Counted from the stretch's first letter, positions 31,784 through 44,790 are shown. The stretch: DNA of 64,000 nucleotides from Streptomyces sp. NK08204 (GCF_020400585.1 NZ_JAINVF010000010.1:185849-249848), one strand, 5' to 3'. Notes: generated by a model from the sequence alone, not told the origin. Program-made: numbers and translations.

Positions 31784-32314
31784 ATGGCGAGGCCCGACAA
31801 GGCTGCCGCGGTTGCGGAGCTGACGGACAAGTTCCGCAGCTCCAACGCCGCCGTGCTGACCGAGTACCGCGGTCTCACCGTGGCGCAGCTCAAGACGCTG
31901 CGCCGGTCGCTCGGTGAGAACGCCCAGTACGCCGTGGTGAAGAACACGCTGACCAAGATTGCGGCCAACGAGGCCGGGATCACGCTGGACGACCAGCTCT
32001 TCGCTGGTCCGACGGCCGTCGCCTTCGTCACCGGTGACCCGGTGGAGTCGGCGAAGGGTCTGCGTGACTTCGCCAAGGAGAACCCGAATCTCGTCATCAA
32101 GGGCGGTGTCCTTGAAGGCAAGGCGCTGTCCGCCGACGAGATCAAGAAGCTTGCGGACCTCGAGTCCCGCGAGGTTCTGCTCAGCAAGCTGGCCGGTGCC
32201 TTCAAGGCGAAGCAGTCCCAGGCTGCCTCCGTCTTCCAGGCGCTGCCGTCGAAGCTCGTCCGCACCGTGGACGCGCTGCGCGCCAAGCAGGACGAGCAGG
32301 GCGGTGCCGAGTAA
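31784..32314 (+). CDS. rplJ: 50S ribosomal protein L10
   Basis: L10 anchors L7/L12 dimers to 23S rRNA at the stalk base. The 176-residue protein starts MARPDKAAAVAELTDKF and has the conserved AVLTEYRGLTVAQLKTLRRSL, YAVVKNTLTKIAA and FVTGDPVESAKGL, then a C-terminal helix that holds L12 dimers. ATG 31784 has GGAGG upstream. rplL follows with 109 bp between them. Confidence 0.97.
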   Translation: MARPDKAAAVAELTDKFRSSNAAVLTEYRGLTVAQLKTLRRSLGENAQYAVVKNTLTKIAANEAGITLDDQLFAGPTAVAFVTGDPVESAKGLRDFAKENPNLVIKGGVLEGKALSADEIKKLADLESREVLLSKLAGAFKAKQSQAASVFQALPSKLVRTVDALRAKQDEQGGAE

Positions 32315-32423
32315 TTCGGCTCGCATCATGACCGCCGCCTGAGGCAGCGGTCGTAGCGGGCCAACGTACGCCCGCCAGTCATGTACATCCGGCACCAGCC
32401 GATTTAGTGGAAGGAAAGCCATC

Positions 32424-32807
32424 ATGGCTCTCACCCAGGAAGAACTGCTCGCCGAGTTCGAGTCGATGACCCTGATCCAGCTCTCCGAGTTCGTGAAGGC
32501 GTTCGAGGAGAAGTTCGACGTCACCGCTGCCGCCGCCGCCCCGGTCATGATGGCCGGCGTCCCGGGTGCCCCGGCCGCCGAGGCCGAGGAGGAGAAGGAC
32601 GAGTTCGACGTCATCCTCACCGGTGCCGGCGAGAAGAAGATCCAGGTCATCAAGGTCGTGCGTGAGCTGACCTCCCTGGGCCTGAAGGAGGCCAAGGACC
32701 TGGTCGACGGTACCCCGAAGCCGGTTCTGGAGAAGGTCAACAAGGAAGCCGCCGAGAAGGCCGCCGAGTCCCTCAAGGCTGCCGGCGCCTCGGTCGAGGT
32801 CAAGTAA
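32424..32807 (+). CDS. rplL: 50S ribosomal protein L7/L12
   Basis: The stalk protein that recruits translational GTPases. The 127-residue protein has an N-terminal dimer domain (ELLAEFESMTLIQLSEFVKAFEEKFDV with Leu/Glu), an Ala/Pro hinge (AAAAAPVMMAGVPGAPAAEAEEE) and the C-terminal domain (FDVILTGAGEKKIQVIKVVREL, GLKEAKDLVDGTPKPV). ATG 32424 follows GGAAGG. A strong terminator lies 70 bp downstream. Confidence 0.97.
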   Translation: MALTQEELLAEFESMTLIQLSEFVKAFEEKFDVTAAAAAPVMMAGVPGAPAAEAEEEKDEFDVILTGAGEKKIQVIKVVRELTSLGLKEAKDLVDGTPKPVLEKVNKEAAEKAAESLKAAGASVEVK

Positions 32808-32876
32808 GACCTTCCGGGTTCCTCGAACCTCACCGCACGCTGACTACAGCTCCGTAGGGCTGTAACGCGCGCACAC

Positions 32877-32913
32877 CGAAGAGCGATCATCCATCCGGGT
32901 GGTCGCTCTTCGG
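32877..32913 (+). terminator. Intrinsic terminator after rplL
   Basis: A stem of about 16 bp (ccgaagagcgatcatcca with tgggtggtcgctcttcgg, with mismatches) and a short loop are placed 70 bp after rplL. Confidence 0.85.
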
Positions 32914-32940
32914 CATGTCCGGGGCCTGACCGCGGTTGCC

Positions 32941-32968
32941 TTGAACTCGCCACGGCGGGGGGTATGGT
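32941..32968 (+). promoter_or_regulatory. Candidate distal rpoBC promoter
   Basis: TTGAAC (32941-32946) and TATGGT (32963-32968) are separated by 16 bp, directly after the rplL terminator. This is a plausible housekeeping promoter. Confidence 0.45.
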
Positions 32969-33171
32969 GATCTTCGTTGTGTCTCCGGACGGCTCCGTTC
33001 GGGCTTGGGGGCCTTGACGAACCGCACGCAGCGCGCAATTCTCAGGACGCGTCGTCACAAGGATCCGAATCCGAGGCATGGATCGACGACGAAGAGGGCA
33101 GTATCAACGTGCGTTGAGGGCAGGCAGGCCGGAAGGCGTTGAGGACAACGAGGGTCTCGCGAAACCCGCAC

Positions 33172-33200
33172 TGGACATCAGTGTGCCAAGTGGCTACACT
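33172..33200 (+). promoter_or_regulatory. rpoB: Candidate proximal rpoBC promoter
   Basis: TGGACA (33172-33177) and TACACT (33195-33200) are separated by 17 bp, about 170 bp upstream of the rpoB start. The spacing and sequence fit a HrdB-type promoter. Confidence 0.6.
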
Positions 33201-33371
33201 GACCCTTTGCGCTGCCTGTTAGCTGTCCCCTGCCCGTCACCAGGGGTCTGCCCTCACTCGAGCACAACGACCGAAACTCCCCTGACCTGGGGTTTCTGGG
33301 TTTCTGTCTCTGTGTACGGGAGGGGGACCGGTACGCGCGTAGTGAGTCCGAGCCCTCGGAAGGACCCCCTC

Positions 33372-36300
33372 TTGGCCGCCTCGCGCACTGCCTCGACCGC
33401 GAATATGAACAACGGCGCAAGCACCGCCCCGCTGCGCATCTCCTTTGCAAAGATCAAGGAGCCCCTCGAGGTTCCGAACCTGCTCGCGCTGCAGACCGAG
33501 AGCTTTGACTGGCTGCTCGGCAACACCGCCTGGCAGACTCGGGTCGAGGAGGCTCTTGAGAACGGTCAGGACGTCCCCACCAAGTCCGGTCTGGAGGAGA
33601 TCTTCGAGGAGATCTCCCCGATCGAGGACTTCTCCGGGTCGATGTCGCTGACGTTCCGGGACCACCGCTTCGAGCCGCCGAAGAACTCCATCGACGAGTG
33701 CAAGGAGCGCGACTTCACGTACGCCGCCCCGCTCTTCGTCACCGCCGAGTTCACCAACAACGAGACCGGCGAGATCAAGTCCCAGACCGTCTTCATGGGC
33801 GACTTCCCGCTCATGACGAACAAGGGCACTTTCGTCATCAACGGCACCGAGCGTGTCGTGGTGTCGCAGCTGGTCCGTTCCCCCGGTGTCTACTTCGACT
33901 CTTCCATCGACAAGACGTCCGACAAGGACATCTTCTCCGCCAAGATCATCCCGTCCCGGGGTGCCTGGCTGGAGATGGAGATCGACAAGCGTGACATGGT
34001 CGGTGTCCGCATCGACCGCAAGCGCAAGCAGTCGGTCACCGTGCTGCTGAAGGCGCTCGGCTGGACGACCGAGCAGATCCTCGAGGAGTTCGGCGACTAC
34101 GAGTCGATGCGCGCCACCCTGGAGAAGGACCACACCCAGGGCCAGGACGACGCGCTGCTCGACATCTACCGCAAGCTGCGTCCGGGTGAGCCCCCCACGC
34201 GTGAGGCCGCGCAGACGCTGCTGGAGAACCTGTACTTCAACCCCAAGCGCTACGACCTCGCCAAGGTCGGCCGCTACAAGGTCAACAAGAAGCTGGGTAC
34301 GGACACCCCGCTGGACGCGGGCATCCTGACCGTCGAGGACATCATCGCGACGATCAAGTACCTGGTGCAGCTGCACGCCGGCGAGACCGAGACGACCGGT
34401 GACAACGGCGAGACGGTCGTCGTCGAGACCGACGACATCGACCACTTCGGCAACCGCCGTCTGCGCAGCGTCGGCGAGCTGATCCAGAACCAGGTCCGCA
34501 CGGGTCTGGCTCGTATGGAGCGTGTCGTGCGCGAGCGCATGACCACGCAGGACGTCGAGGCGATCACGCCGCAGACCCTGATCAACATCCGGCCGGTCGT
34601 CGCCTCCATCAAGGAGTTCTTCGGCACCAGCCAGCTGTCCCAGTTCATGGACCAGAACAACCCGCTGTCGGGTCTGACGCACAAGCGGCGTCTGTCCGCG
34701 CTCGGCCCGGGTGGTCTCTCCCGTGAGCGGGCCGGCTTCGAGGTCCGTGACGTCCACCCCTCGCACTACGGCCGTATGTGCCCGATCGAGACCCCTGAAG
34801 GCCCGAACATCGGTCTGATCGGCTCGCTCGCCTCCTACGGTCGGGTCAACGCGTTCGGTTTCGTCGAGACCCCGTACCGCAAGGTCATCGACGGCCAGGT
34901 CACCGACGAGGTGGACTACCTGACCGCCGATGAGGAGGACCGCTTCGTCATCGCGCAGGCCAACGCGCCGCTGACCAGCGACCTCCGCTTCGAGGAGAGC
35001 CGCGTGCTCGTCCGCCGCCGTGGCGGCGAGGTCGACTACGTCGGCCCCGAGGACGTGGACTACATGGACGTCTCGCCGCGCCAGATGGTGTCGGTCGCGA
35101 CCGCCATGATCCCCTTCCTCGAGCACGACGACGCCAACCGTGCCCTCATGGGCGCGAACATGATGCGCCAGGCCGTGCCGCTGATTAAGTCCGAGGCCCC
35201 GCTCGTCGGCACCGGCATGGAGTACCGCTCCGCCGTCGACGCCGGTGACGTGGTCAAGGCCGAGAAGGCGGGTGTCGTCCAGGAGGTCTCCGCGGACTAC
35301 ATCACCACCGCCAACGACGACGGCACGTACATCACGTACCGCCTGCACAAGTTCGCCCGGTCCAACCAGGGCACCTCGGTCAACCAGAAGGTCATCGTCA
35401 ACGAGGGTGACCGGATCATCGAGGGCCAGGTCCTCGCCGACGGTCCGGCCACCGAGAACGGCGAGATGGCCCTCGGCAAGAACCTGCTCGTGGCGTTCAT
35501 GCCGTGGGAGGGTCACAACTACGAGGACGCGATCATCCTGTCGCAGCGCCTCGTGCAGGACGACGTCCTCTCCTCGATCCACATCGAGGAGCACGAGGTC
35601 GACGCCCGTGACACCAAGCTCGGCCCCGAGGAGATCACCCGGGACATCCCGAACGTCTCCGAGGAGGTCCTCGCCGACCTCGACGAGCGCGGCATCATCC
35701 GCATCGGCGCCGAGGTCATCGCCGGCGACATCCTCGTCGGCAAGGTCACCCCGAAGGGTGAGACCGAGCTGACCCCCGAGGAGCGCCTGCTGCGCGCGAT
35801 CTTCGGTGAGAAGGCCCGTGAGGTCCGTGACACCTCGCTGAAGGTGCCGCACGGCGAGACCGGCAAGGTCATCGGCGTGCGCGTCTTCGACCGCGAGGAG
35901 GGCGACGAGCTGCCGCCGGGCGTGAACCAGCTGGTCCGCGTCTACGTCGCGCAGAAGCGCAAGATCACCGACGGTGACAAGCTCGCCGGCCGTCACGGCA
36001 ACAAGGGTGTCATCTCGAAGATCCTTCCCATCGAGGACATGCCGTTCCTCGAGGACGGAACTCCGGTCGACATCATCCTCAACCCGCTGGGTGTGCCGTC
36101 CCGAATGAACCCGGGACAGGTCCTGGAGATCCACCTCGGCTGGCTCGCCAGCCGCGGCTGGGACGTCTCCGGCCTCGCGGACGAGTGGGCCCAGCGTCTG
36201 CAGGCCATCGGCGCCGACCAGGTCGCCCCGCGCACCAACGTCGCCACCCCGGTCTTCGACGGTGCCCGCGAGGACGAGCTGGCGGGTCTGCTGCAGCACA

Positions 36301-36857
36301 CCATCCCGAACCGCGACGGCGAGCGCATGGTGCTCCCGTCCGGCAAGGCGCGGCTGTTCGACGGCCGTAGCGGTGAGCCGTTCCCGGACCCGATCTCGGT
36401 CGGCTACATGTACATCCTGAAGCTGCACCACCTGGTCGACGACAAGCTGCACGCCCGCTCGACCGGTCCGTACTCGATGATCACCCAGCAGCCGCTGGGT
36501 GGTAAGGCCCAGTTCGGTGGCCAGCGGTTCGGCGAGATGGAGGTGTGGGCACTCGAGGCGTACGGCGCCGCCTACGCCCTCCAGGAGCTGCTGACCATCA
36601 AGTCCGACGACGTCACCGGCCGCGTGAAGGTCTACGAGGCCATCGTCAAGGGCGAGAACATCCCCGAGCCCGGCATCCCCGAGTCCTTCAAGGTGCTCAT
36701 CAAGGAGATGCAGTCGCTCTGCCTGAACGTGGAGGTGCTGTCCAGCGACGGTATGTCCATCGAGATGCGTGACACCGACGAGGACGTCTTCCGCGCTGCG
36801 GAGGAGCTCGGTATCGACCTGTCCCGGCGCGAGCCGAGCAGCGTCGAAGAGGTCTGA
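33372..36857 (+). CDS. rpoB: DNA-directed RNA polymerase beta subunit
   Basis: The catalytic-core beta subunit, 1161 residues, the usual Streptomyces length. The TTG at 33372 is chosen as start because GGAAGGA lies at 33358-33364 and the protein then begins like known Streptomyces RpoB (LAASRTASTANMNNG); earlier in-frame codons would add 98 unlikely residues. The rifampicin pocket (about 418-450) reads GTSQLSQFMDQNNPLSG then THKRRLSALGPGG, with the wild-type Gln, Asp, His and Ser positions, so no rifampicin resistance change is seen. The C-terminus (LGIDLSRREPSSVEEV) is complete. rpoC follows after 97 bp. Confidence 0.98.
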   Translation: MAASRTASTANMNNGASTAPLRISFAKIKEPLEVPNLLALQTESFDWLLGNTAWQTRVEEALENGQDVPTKSGLEEIFEEISPIEDFSGSMSLTFRDHRFEPPKNSIDECKERDFTYAAPLFVTAEFTNNETGEIKSQTVFMGDFPLMTNKGTFVINGTERVVVSQLVRSPGVYFDSSIDKTSDKDIFSAKIIPSRGAWLEMEIDKRDMVGVRIDRKRKQSVTVLLKALGWTTEQILEEFGDYESMRATLEKDHTQGQDDALLDIYRKLRPGEPPTREAAQTLLENLYFNPKRYDLAKVGRYKVNKKLGTDTPLDAGILTVEDIIATIKYLVQLHAGETETTGDNGETVVVETDDIDHFGNRRLRSVGELIQNQVRTGLARMERVVRERMTTQDVEAITPQTLINIRPVVASIKEFFGTSQLSQFMDQNNPLSGLTHKRRLSALGPGGLSRERAGFEVRDVHPSHYGRMCPIETPEGPNIGLIGSLASYGRVNAFGFVETPYRKVIDGQVTDEVDYLTADEEDRFVIAQANAPLTSDLRFEESRVLVRRRGGEVDYVGPEDVDYMDVSPRQMVSVATAMIPFLEHDDANRALMGANMMRQAVPLIKSEAPLVGTGMEYRSAVDAGDVVKAEKAGVVQEVSADYITTANDDGTYITYRLHKFARSNQGTSVNQKVIVNEGDRIIEGQVLADGPATENGEMALGKNLLVAFMPWEGHNYEDAIILSQRLVQDDVLSSIHIEEHEVDARDTKLGPEEITRDIPNVSEEVLADLDERGIIRIGAEVIAGDILVGKVTPKGETELTPEERLLRAIFGEKAREVRDTSLKVPHGETGKVIGVRVFDREEGDELPPGVNQLVRVYVAQKRKITDGDKLAGRHGNKGVISKILPIEDMPFLEDGTPVDIILNPLGVPSRMNPGQVLEIHLGWLASRGWDVSGLADEWAQRLQAIGADQVAPRTNVATPVFDGAREDELAGLLQHTIPNRDGERMVLPSGKARLFDGRSGEPFPDPISVGYMYILKLHHLVDDKLHARSTGPYSMITQQPLGGKAQFGGQRFGEMEVWALEAYGAAYALQELLTIKSDDVTGRVKVYEAIVKGENIPEPGIPESFKVLIKEMQSLCLNVEVLSSDGMSIEMRDTDEDVFRAAEELGIDLSRREPSSVEEV

Positions 36858-36865
36858 CGGGAGTC

Positions 36866-36896
36866 CGGCGGGGCCCTCACCCACAGGGCCCCGCCG
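36866..36896 (+). terminator. Hairpin between rpoB and rpoC
   Basis: A 12-bp stem (cggcggggccct at 36866-36877 with agggccccgccg at 36885-36896) and a 7-nt loop begin 9 bp after the rpoB stop, without a T-tract. It lies inside an operon, so it may reduce read-through, mark RNA processing or stabilise the message rather than fully terminate. Confidence 0.6.
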
Positions 36897-36954
36897 ACCC
36901 CCAGGCCCCCGTTTCAGACCACAGACTTTCGACCCTGAGAGGGATTGACGCATA

Positions 36955-40854
<3,900 letters not shown>

Positions 40855-40864
40855 GCGAGCATGA

Positions 40865-40906
40865 GCCGAAGGGCGGTCACCCCAGTGCGGGTGGCCGCCC
40901 TTCGGC
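40865..40906 (+). terminator. Intrinsic terminator after rpoC
   Basis: A 12-bp perfect stem (gccgaagggcgg at 40865-40876 with ccgcccttcggc at 40895-40906) extended by inner pairs, 10 bp after the rpoC stop. Confidence 0.9.
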
Positions 40907-41220
40907 GTTCCCCGCAGTGTTTTTCCGCCGCCTCGTTGAGCTTCCGCGTTTTCTCCGCCTCTACTCGGCTTATTTATTCTCTCCCTTCTCCTTCTCTTCG
41001 TTTCCGGATTCACCGGCGAACGGCTTCGTCTTTTCATCGAGATAGGTGCGGGTGGCCGGCCGGGCCGGAGGCATCGGCCGGTCAGCCGTGTCTTGATTTC
41101 ATCGATCTTGATCAGAACTTTTCCGGAGGCAGGGCTTCTGCTTCCCTCCGGAGTGGTCAACCGCTAGGTTGGCGGAGCGTGTGACGGCTGTGAGCGGTGA
41201 CGGCGCGGGGGTAGCGAATA
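40907..41220. other. Intergenic region after rpoC with an AT-richer pyrimidine tract
   Basis: No gene is supported. The + strand from about 40940 to 41015 is a C/T-rich run with ttatttattctctcccttc, clearly lower in G+C than the surroundings. It could be foreign or a degenerate element, or the promoter region of the small membrane protein at 41221. Confidence 0.55.
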
Positions 41221-41592
41221 GTGGGCGCTCTTTTCTTTCTGCTGGTCGTGCTCGCGGCCCTGATCACCAACCATGTTTCGCGCAGCACCCTCAGGCGCAG
41301 GGGGGTGTGCGTGACGGCCACCTGTGTGGATCGAACGCTGGGTTCGGGCGGCAAGTACGCCATCCAGATGGAGTTCCTTGACGTCCACGGCTCGCTGGTC
41401 CGGCGCGAGTTGGGCATCTACTACAGCAAGCCGCCGATAGCTCTCGGTGCCGTGGCGGATATCGTCTACGATCCGGAGAATCGCACGAGCCCTCGGTTCG
41501 CCGTGGATGTGCAGTCCGGGAAATGGGCTCCGGTGCTGATCGGTGTCGTGAGCCTACTGGTCGTCCTTGTGGCGCTGTCGCTTTTCCTTTGA
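41221..41592 (+). CDS. Small membrane protein with DUF3592-like layout
   Basis: A 123-residue protein. An N-terminal membrane helix (ALFFLLVVLAALITNHV) is followed by a basic stop-transfer region. The extracytoplasmic or cytoplasmic domain is beta-rich, with GVCVTATCVDRTLGSGGKYAIQMEFLDVHG and the end DIVYDPENRTSPRFAVD, as in DUF3592-type proteins. A second membrane helix (PVLIGVVSLLVVLVALSLFL) ends the protein. GTG 41221 is used. The function is unknown. It stands between rpoC and the glycosyltransferase region. Confidence 0.65.
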   Translation: MGALFFLLVVLAALITNHVSRSTLRRRGVCVTATCVDRTLGSGGKYAIQMEFLDVHGSLVRRELGIYYSKPPIALGAVADIVYDPENRTSPRFAVDVQSGKWAPVLIGVVSLLVVLVALSLFL

Positions 41593-42069
41593 GGGTCTGT
41601 AGGTTTGATCGCGGGTTGCGTGAGGGCGACGGCGACGATGGTCGAGATGAACCAGTGCGCGAAAATCACCGTCAGTGGAGCCAGGGAAAAAGCATCATTC
41701 GGTGGAATCTGAGGGACGACTCCAGGAGACTTGCCAGTTCCACCAGTCGCCGGCGAGTCTGGGTCAAAGACGATTTCACGGTGTCCCCGGGTGTTACGGA
41801 ACGGTCCCGCCAGCCCTGGCCGTACGGCGGCACCCCATGCCTTGCCATGGCTCGCCCTGCGCCCGTGCGGTCGGCGACACCGACACCGAGACCGTACTGT
41901 CGTCCGCGTGTCCGGCCGGTGCCCCTGATGCGACTCGCCTCCCTACGCGCCTTTCCCGACCGCGCCGCGGTGCTGTGACACCTGGGACAAGCGGGAGCGG
42001 CGGCATACGGCCACGGACCGGGAGGACGCCCGATGAGCGGCTGCCCGCCGACCCGACGCACCGCGCCCC
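41593..42069. other. Intergenic stretch without a supported gene
   Basis: Several overlapping open frames exist on both strands, but none shows domain structure, a ribosome binding site or normal residue composition. The next supported item is the HTH remnant. Confidence 0.5.
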
Positions 42070-42327
42070 CGCAGTGACCTGCCGACCCTGAGCCCCGGAC
42101 CCCTCGCGGCCCAGGAGGCCGGCGTCGCGCCCGCGACCATCCGCACATGGTTCCAGCTGGGCCACCTCGCCCCGGTCGCAAAGGCCGGCCGGGCCCAGCT
42201 CTTGCGCCTGGAGGACGTCCTCGCGGCCGGGCGAGGGGCCCGCGGCACGGAACGCCGGGCCCGGCGAGCGGTCACCGGCCCCGACGCTCCCGGACCCTAC
42301 GGAATCCCCAACTCGAAGATCACATAG
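42070..42327 (+). pseudogene. Remnant of a small MerR-type/excisionase-like HTH protein
   Basis: Frame 1 of the + strand encodes an HTH-like stretch, with AAQEAGVAPATIRTWFQLGHL then GRAQLLRLEDVLAA, typical of short Streptomyces DNA-binding proteins that begin with a MerR-like helix-turn-helix. The frame is closed by TGA at 42034 and offers no ATG, GTG or TTG before the domain, and the 3' end runs into the convergent membrane protein gene. It is most likely a decayed gene or one with a frameshift near the start. Confidence 0.45.
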
Positions 42328-43574
42328 TGGGCGTACCAGCCCGACGCCACCGCCGCCGTCGTGAAGAACACCGTCAGGCTCGGCCACTTCAGCCGGCTCA
42401 TGGCGGCGGCCGGGGCGAGCAGCAGGGGGAAGGACGGCAGCAGATAGCGGGAGGTGTTGCCGAACATCTGCTGCGTGCCGAGGACGGTGACGATGCCGGC
42501 CAGGGTGTAGGCGACCAGCACCAGCGGCGGCTTCCTGCGCAGCATCAGAGCGATCAGGAAGGGCAGCGCGATCACCAGCTGCACGCCGAGCAGATCGGGC
42601 GTGGAGAAGGCGAAGAGGTAGTTGCTGTGGCCGACCGCGACGTTGCGCAGCACGTCCAGCGTGTAGGCGCCCCCGTCGAAGTAGTGCGCCCAGCCCTCGC
42701 GCTGGAGCCTGAAGTAGGCGGTCAGGTCACCCATGCTCACCCCGACCCACAGGACGTACGTGAGCAGGCCGAGCGGCGCCGCGATCATCGCGTAGACCGG
42801 CCCCGCGACGCCGTGCTCGCGCCGGCCGTCCCGCCGCAGGAGCGTGACCAGGGCGGCCAGGCCCACCGCGCCGATGAGCGCCGCCGAGGTGGGCCGGTTC
42901 AGGCCCGCCAGGAAGGCCAGCAGACCCGCCGGCACCCAGCGGCCCCGCATCACGTACCAACAGGTCCAGGCCGCGATGGCGACGAACAGCGACTCGGAGT
43001 ACACGGCCCACTCGACGCCCGCCCCGGGTACGACGGCCCACAGCCCGGCCGCGATCACCCCCGCCCGCACTCCGGCCAGCGACGACATCACCGCGTAGAT
43101 GCCGGCCGCCGCCACCAGGGACGCCAGGACCGACACCAGGATCGCGGAGCCGTACAGGCCGAGCCCGGTCACCTCCGAGACGGCGCGGATCGCTCCCGGG
43201 TAGAGCGGGAAGAAGGCGACCGAGTTCTGCTTGACCGTGAACAGCCCGCCCGGAGGCAGCGGTTCCAGCGGCTTCGGGTCGTACCCGTGCCGGGCGACCT
43301 GGAGGTACCACCAGCCGTCCCAGCTGGACAGGACGTCCCACCAGTGGGCGCCGCCGCCGAACCGCGGGTCCTTCCTGTGGTAGTCACCGGCGTACTCCAG
43401 CAGCCAGGCGAATATGGTGAGCCCCACGATCTTCGTGACGCCGTACAGGGCGAGCGGAGCCGCGTACGGCCGTGCAGCCGGCGGCAGCGCGAGTCGGCGT
43501 CCCGGGCGCGGACGGCCGTCCTGCTCGCCTGGCAGGCCGGTGTCCGCCTCGATGTCCCTGGAAGCCGTGCCCAT
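42297..43574 (-). CDS. PIG-V-like integral membrane mannosyltransferase
   Basis: A 425-residue membrane protein with about nine to ten helices. The conserved luminal-side features of PIG-V/GT76-like mannosyltransferases are seen: SSWDGWWYLQVARHGYD (about 84-100), SVAFFPLYPGAIRAVS (about 117-132) and LNRPTSAALIGAVGL. It probably transfers mannose from polyprenyl-phosphate-mannose to an envelope acceptor. The GT2 gene on the other strand at 43722 makes such a donor, and the two starts are 147 bp apart, back to back, which supports a shared pathway. Confidence 0.85.
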   Translation of the reverse strand: MGTASRDIEADTGLPGEQDGRPRPGRRLALPPAARPYAAPLALYGVTKIVGLTIFAWLLEYAGDYHRKDPRFGGGAHWWDVLSSWDGWWYLQVARHGYDPKPLEPLPPGGLFTVKQNSVAFFPLYPGAIRAVSEVTGLGLYGSAILVSVLASLVAAAGIYAVMSSLAGVRAGVIAAGLWAVVPGAGVEWAVYSESLFVAIAAWTCWYVMRGRWVPAGLLAFLAGLNRPTSAALIGAVGLAALVTLLRRDGRREHGVAGPVYAMIAAPLGLLTYVLWVGVSMGDLTAYFRLQREGWAHYFDGGAYTLDVLRNVAVGHSNYLFAFSTPDLLGVQLVIALPFLIALMLRRKPPLVLVAYTLAGIVTVLGTQQMFGNTSRYLLPSFPLLLAPAAAMSRLKWPSLTVFFTTAAVASGWYAHYVIFELGIP

Positions 43575-43721
43575 GACCGTGATCCCCCCTCGGCCGACCG
43601 CCGGGGCGGGAAGCCGTCCGGCTGTCCGGATGGTCGTGAAGTGTCACCGACAAGATCACACAAAGAGTCGCATGTGTGCGGCCGAAGCGTCGCATGCGTG
43701 CGGCGAAGGGGGGAGAAACGG

Positions 43722-44735
43722 GTGGCCGGAGGAGCGGACTCGACGACCGAACTGTCCGTCGTCATACCCATGTACAACGAGGCGGAGGCCCTGCCCGCGC
43801 TGGTCAGCCGGCTGCGTCCGGTCCTGGAGGGCCTCGGGGTGTCGTACGAACTGTTCGCGGTCGACGACGGCTCCACCGACCGCACCGCCGAACTGCTCGC
43901 CGCCCTCCGGCTCGGCTGGCCCGAGCTGCGGGTGGTCCGCCTGCGCCGCAACTGCGGCCACCAGGCCGCCCTCACCGCCGGCTTGGACCGGGCGCTCGGC
44001 GCGTACGTCGTCACCCTCGACGCCGACCTCCAGGACCCGCCCGAGAAGATCCCCGACATGCTGGCCCTGGCCCGCGCCGAGGGGCTCGACATCGTGTACG
44101 GCATCCGCGCCGACCGCACCGGCGACACGCCGTTCAAGCGGTGGACCGCCGGGCTGTACTACCGGCTCGTGCGCCGCCTCGCCGGGCCCTCGGTGCCCGC
44201 CCAGGCCGGTGACTTCCGGCTGCTCAGCCGGGATGCCGTCGACGCGCTGAAGTCCCTGCCGGAACAGGAGCGCGTCTACCGCCTGCTCGTTCCCTGGCTC
44301 GGCTTCCCCAGCGGGCAGGTCACCTACGAGCGCGCCCCGCGCACGGCCGGGCGCAGCAAGTACCCGCTCGGCCGGATGATCCGGCTCGCGGTGGACAGCG
44401 TCACGGGCTTCTCGGCGGCCCCGCTGCGGCTGGCCACCTGGCTCGGCGGCTTCGCCTTCCTGGTGTGTCTCGGGCTGATGGTGTACACGCTCGCCGCTCA
44501 TGTCATGGACCACACGGTCCCCGGCTGGACCTCCCTCTTCACCGGGGTGCTGTTCATCGGCGCGGTCCAGCTGATCTGCGTGGGGCTGCTCGGGGAGTAC
44601 GTGGCCCGCATCTACACGGCCCTGCAGAACCGGCCGACGTACTTCGTCGGACACGACACGGCTTCCGTGGCTCGCGAACAGCCCCTCGAGTCGCGTTCCG
44701 CCGCCTCTTGTGATAATGGACGGGTTCCCCATTGA
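43722..44735 (+). CDS. GT2 family polyprenyl-phosphate glycosyltransferase (DPM1/GtrB type)
   Basis: A 337-residue family 2 glycosyltransferase. The catalytic domain begins LSVVIPMYNEAEALPALVSRL and has the nucleotide-sugar Asp motif VDDGSTDRT, the metal-binding DADLQDPPEKIPDM, and the acceptor-side GDFRLLSRDAV. Two C-terminal membrane helices (ATWLGGFAFLVCLGLMVYTL; TGVLFIGAVQLICVGLLGEYVARI) place it at the membrane, as in GtrB and dolichol-phosphate mannose synthases. It probably makes polyprenyl-phosphate mannose or glucose. The GTG at 43722 follows GGGGGGAG; a much longer upstream frame is not coding. Confidence 0.9.
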   Translation: MAGGADSTTELSVVIPMYNEAEALPALVSRLRPVLEGLGVSYELFAVDDGSTDRTAELLAALRLGWPELRVVRLRRNCGHQAALTAGLDRALGAYVVTLDADLQDPPEKIPDMLALARAEGLDIVYGIRADRTGDTPFKRWTAGLYYRLVRRLAGPSVPAQAGDFRLLSRDAVDALKSLPEQERVYRLLVPWLGFPSGQVTYERAPRTAGRSKYPLGRMIRLAVDSVTGFSAAPLRLATWLGGFAFLVCLGLMVYTLAAHVMDHTVPGWTSLFTGVLFIGAVQLICVGLLGEYVARIYTALQNRPTYFVGHDTASVAREQPLESRSAASCDNGRVPH

Positions 44736-44790
44736 CATCCCAGGTCAGACCCGCCCGGGGAGCCCGTGCGACGGGCGCCCCCCTTTTGTT

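Larger units (their letters stand above)
32808..33371 (+). other. rplL-rpoB intergenic region (564 bp)
   Basis: No gene is supported. The region holds the rplL terminator, two candidate promoters and the long rpoB leader. The leader includes a small hairpin (cccctg ... ccagggg near 33229-33246). Confidence 0.7.

Noticed and set aside
33078..33371. 98-codon upstream extension of rpoB
   Set aside because: It overlaps the proximal promoter and leader, and known Streptomyces RpoB begins at the TTG at 33372.
42147..43721. 860-codon + strand frame extending upstream of the GT2 gene
   Set aside because: It runs antisense to the membrane mannosyltransferase, has no domain before residue 530 or so, and a good ribosome binding site exists for GTG 43722.
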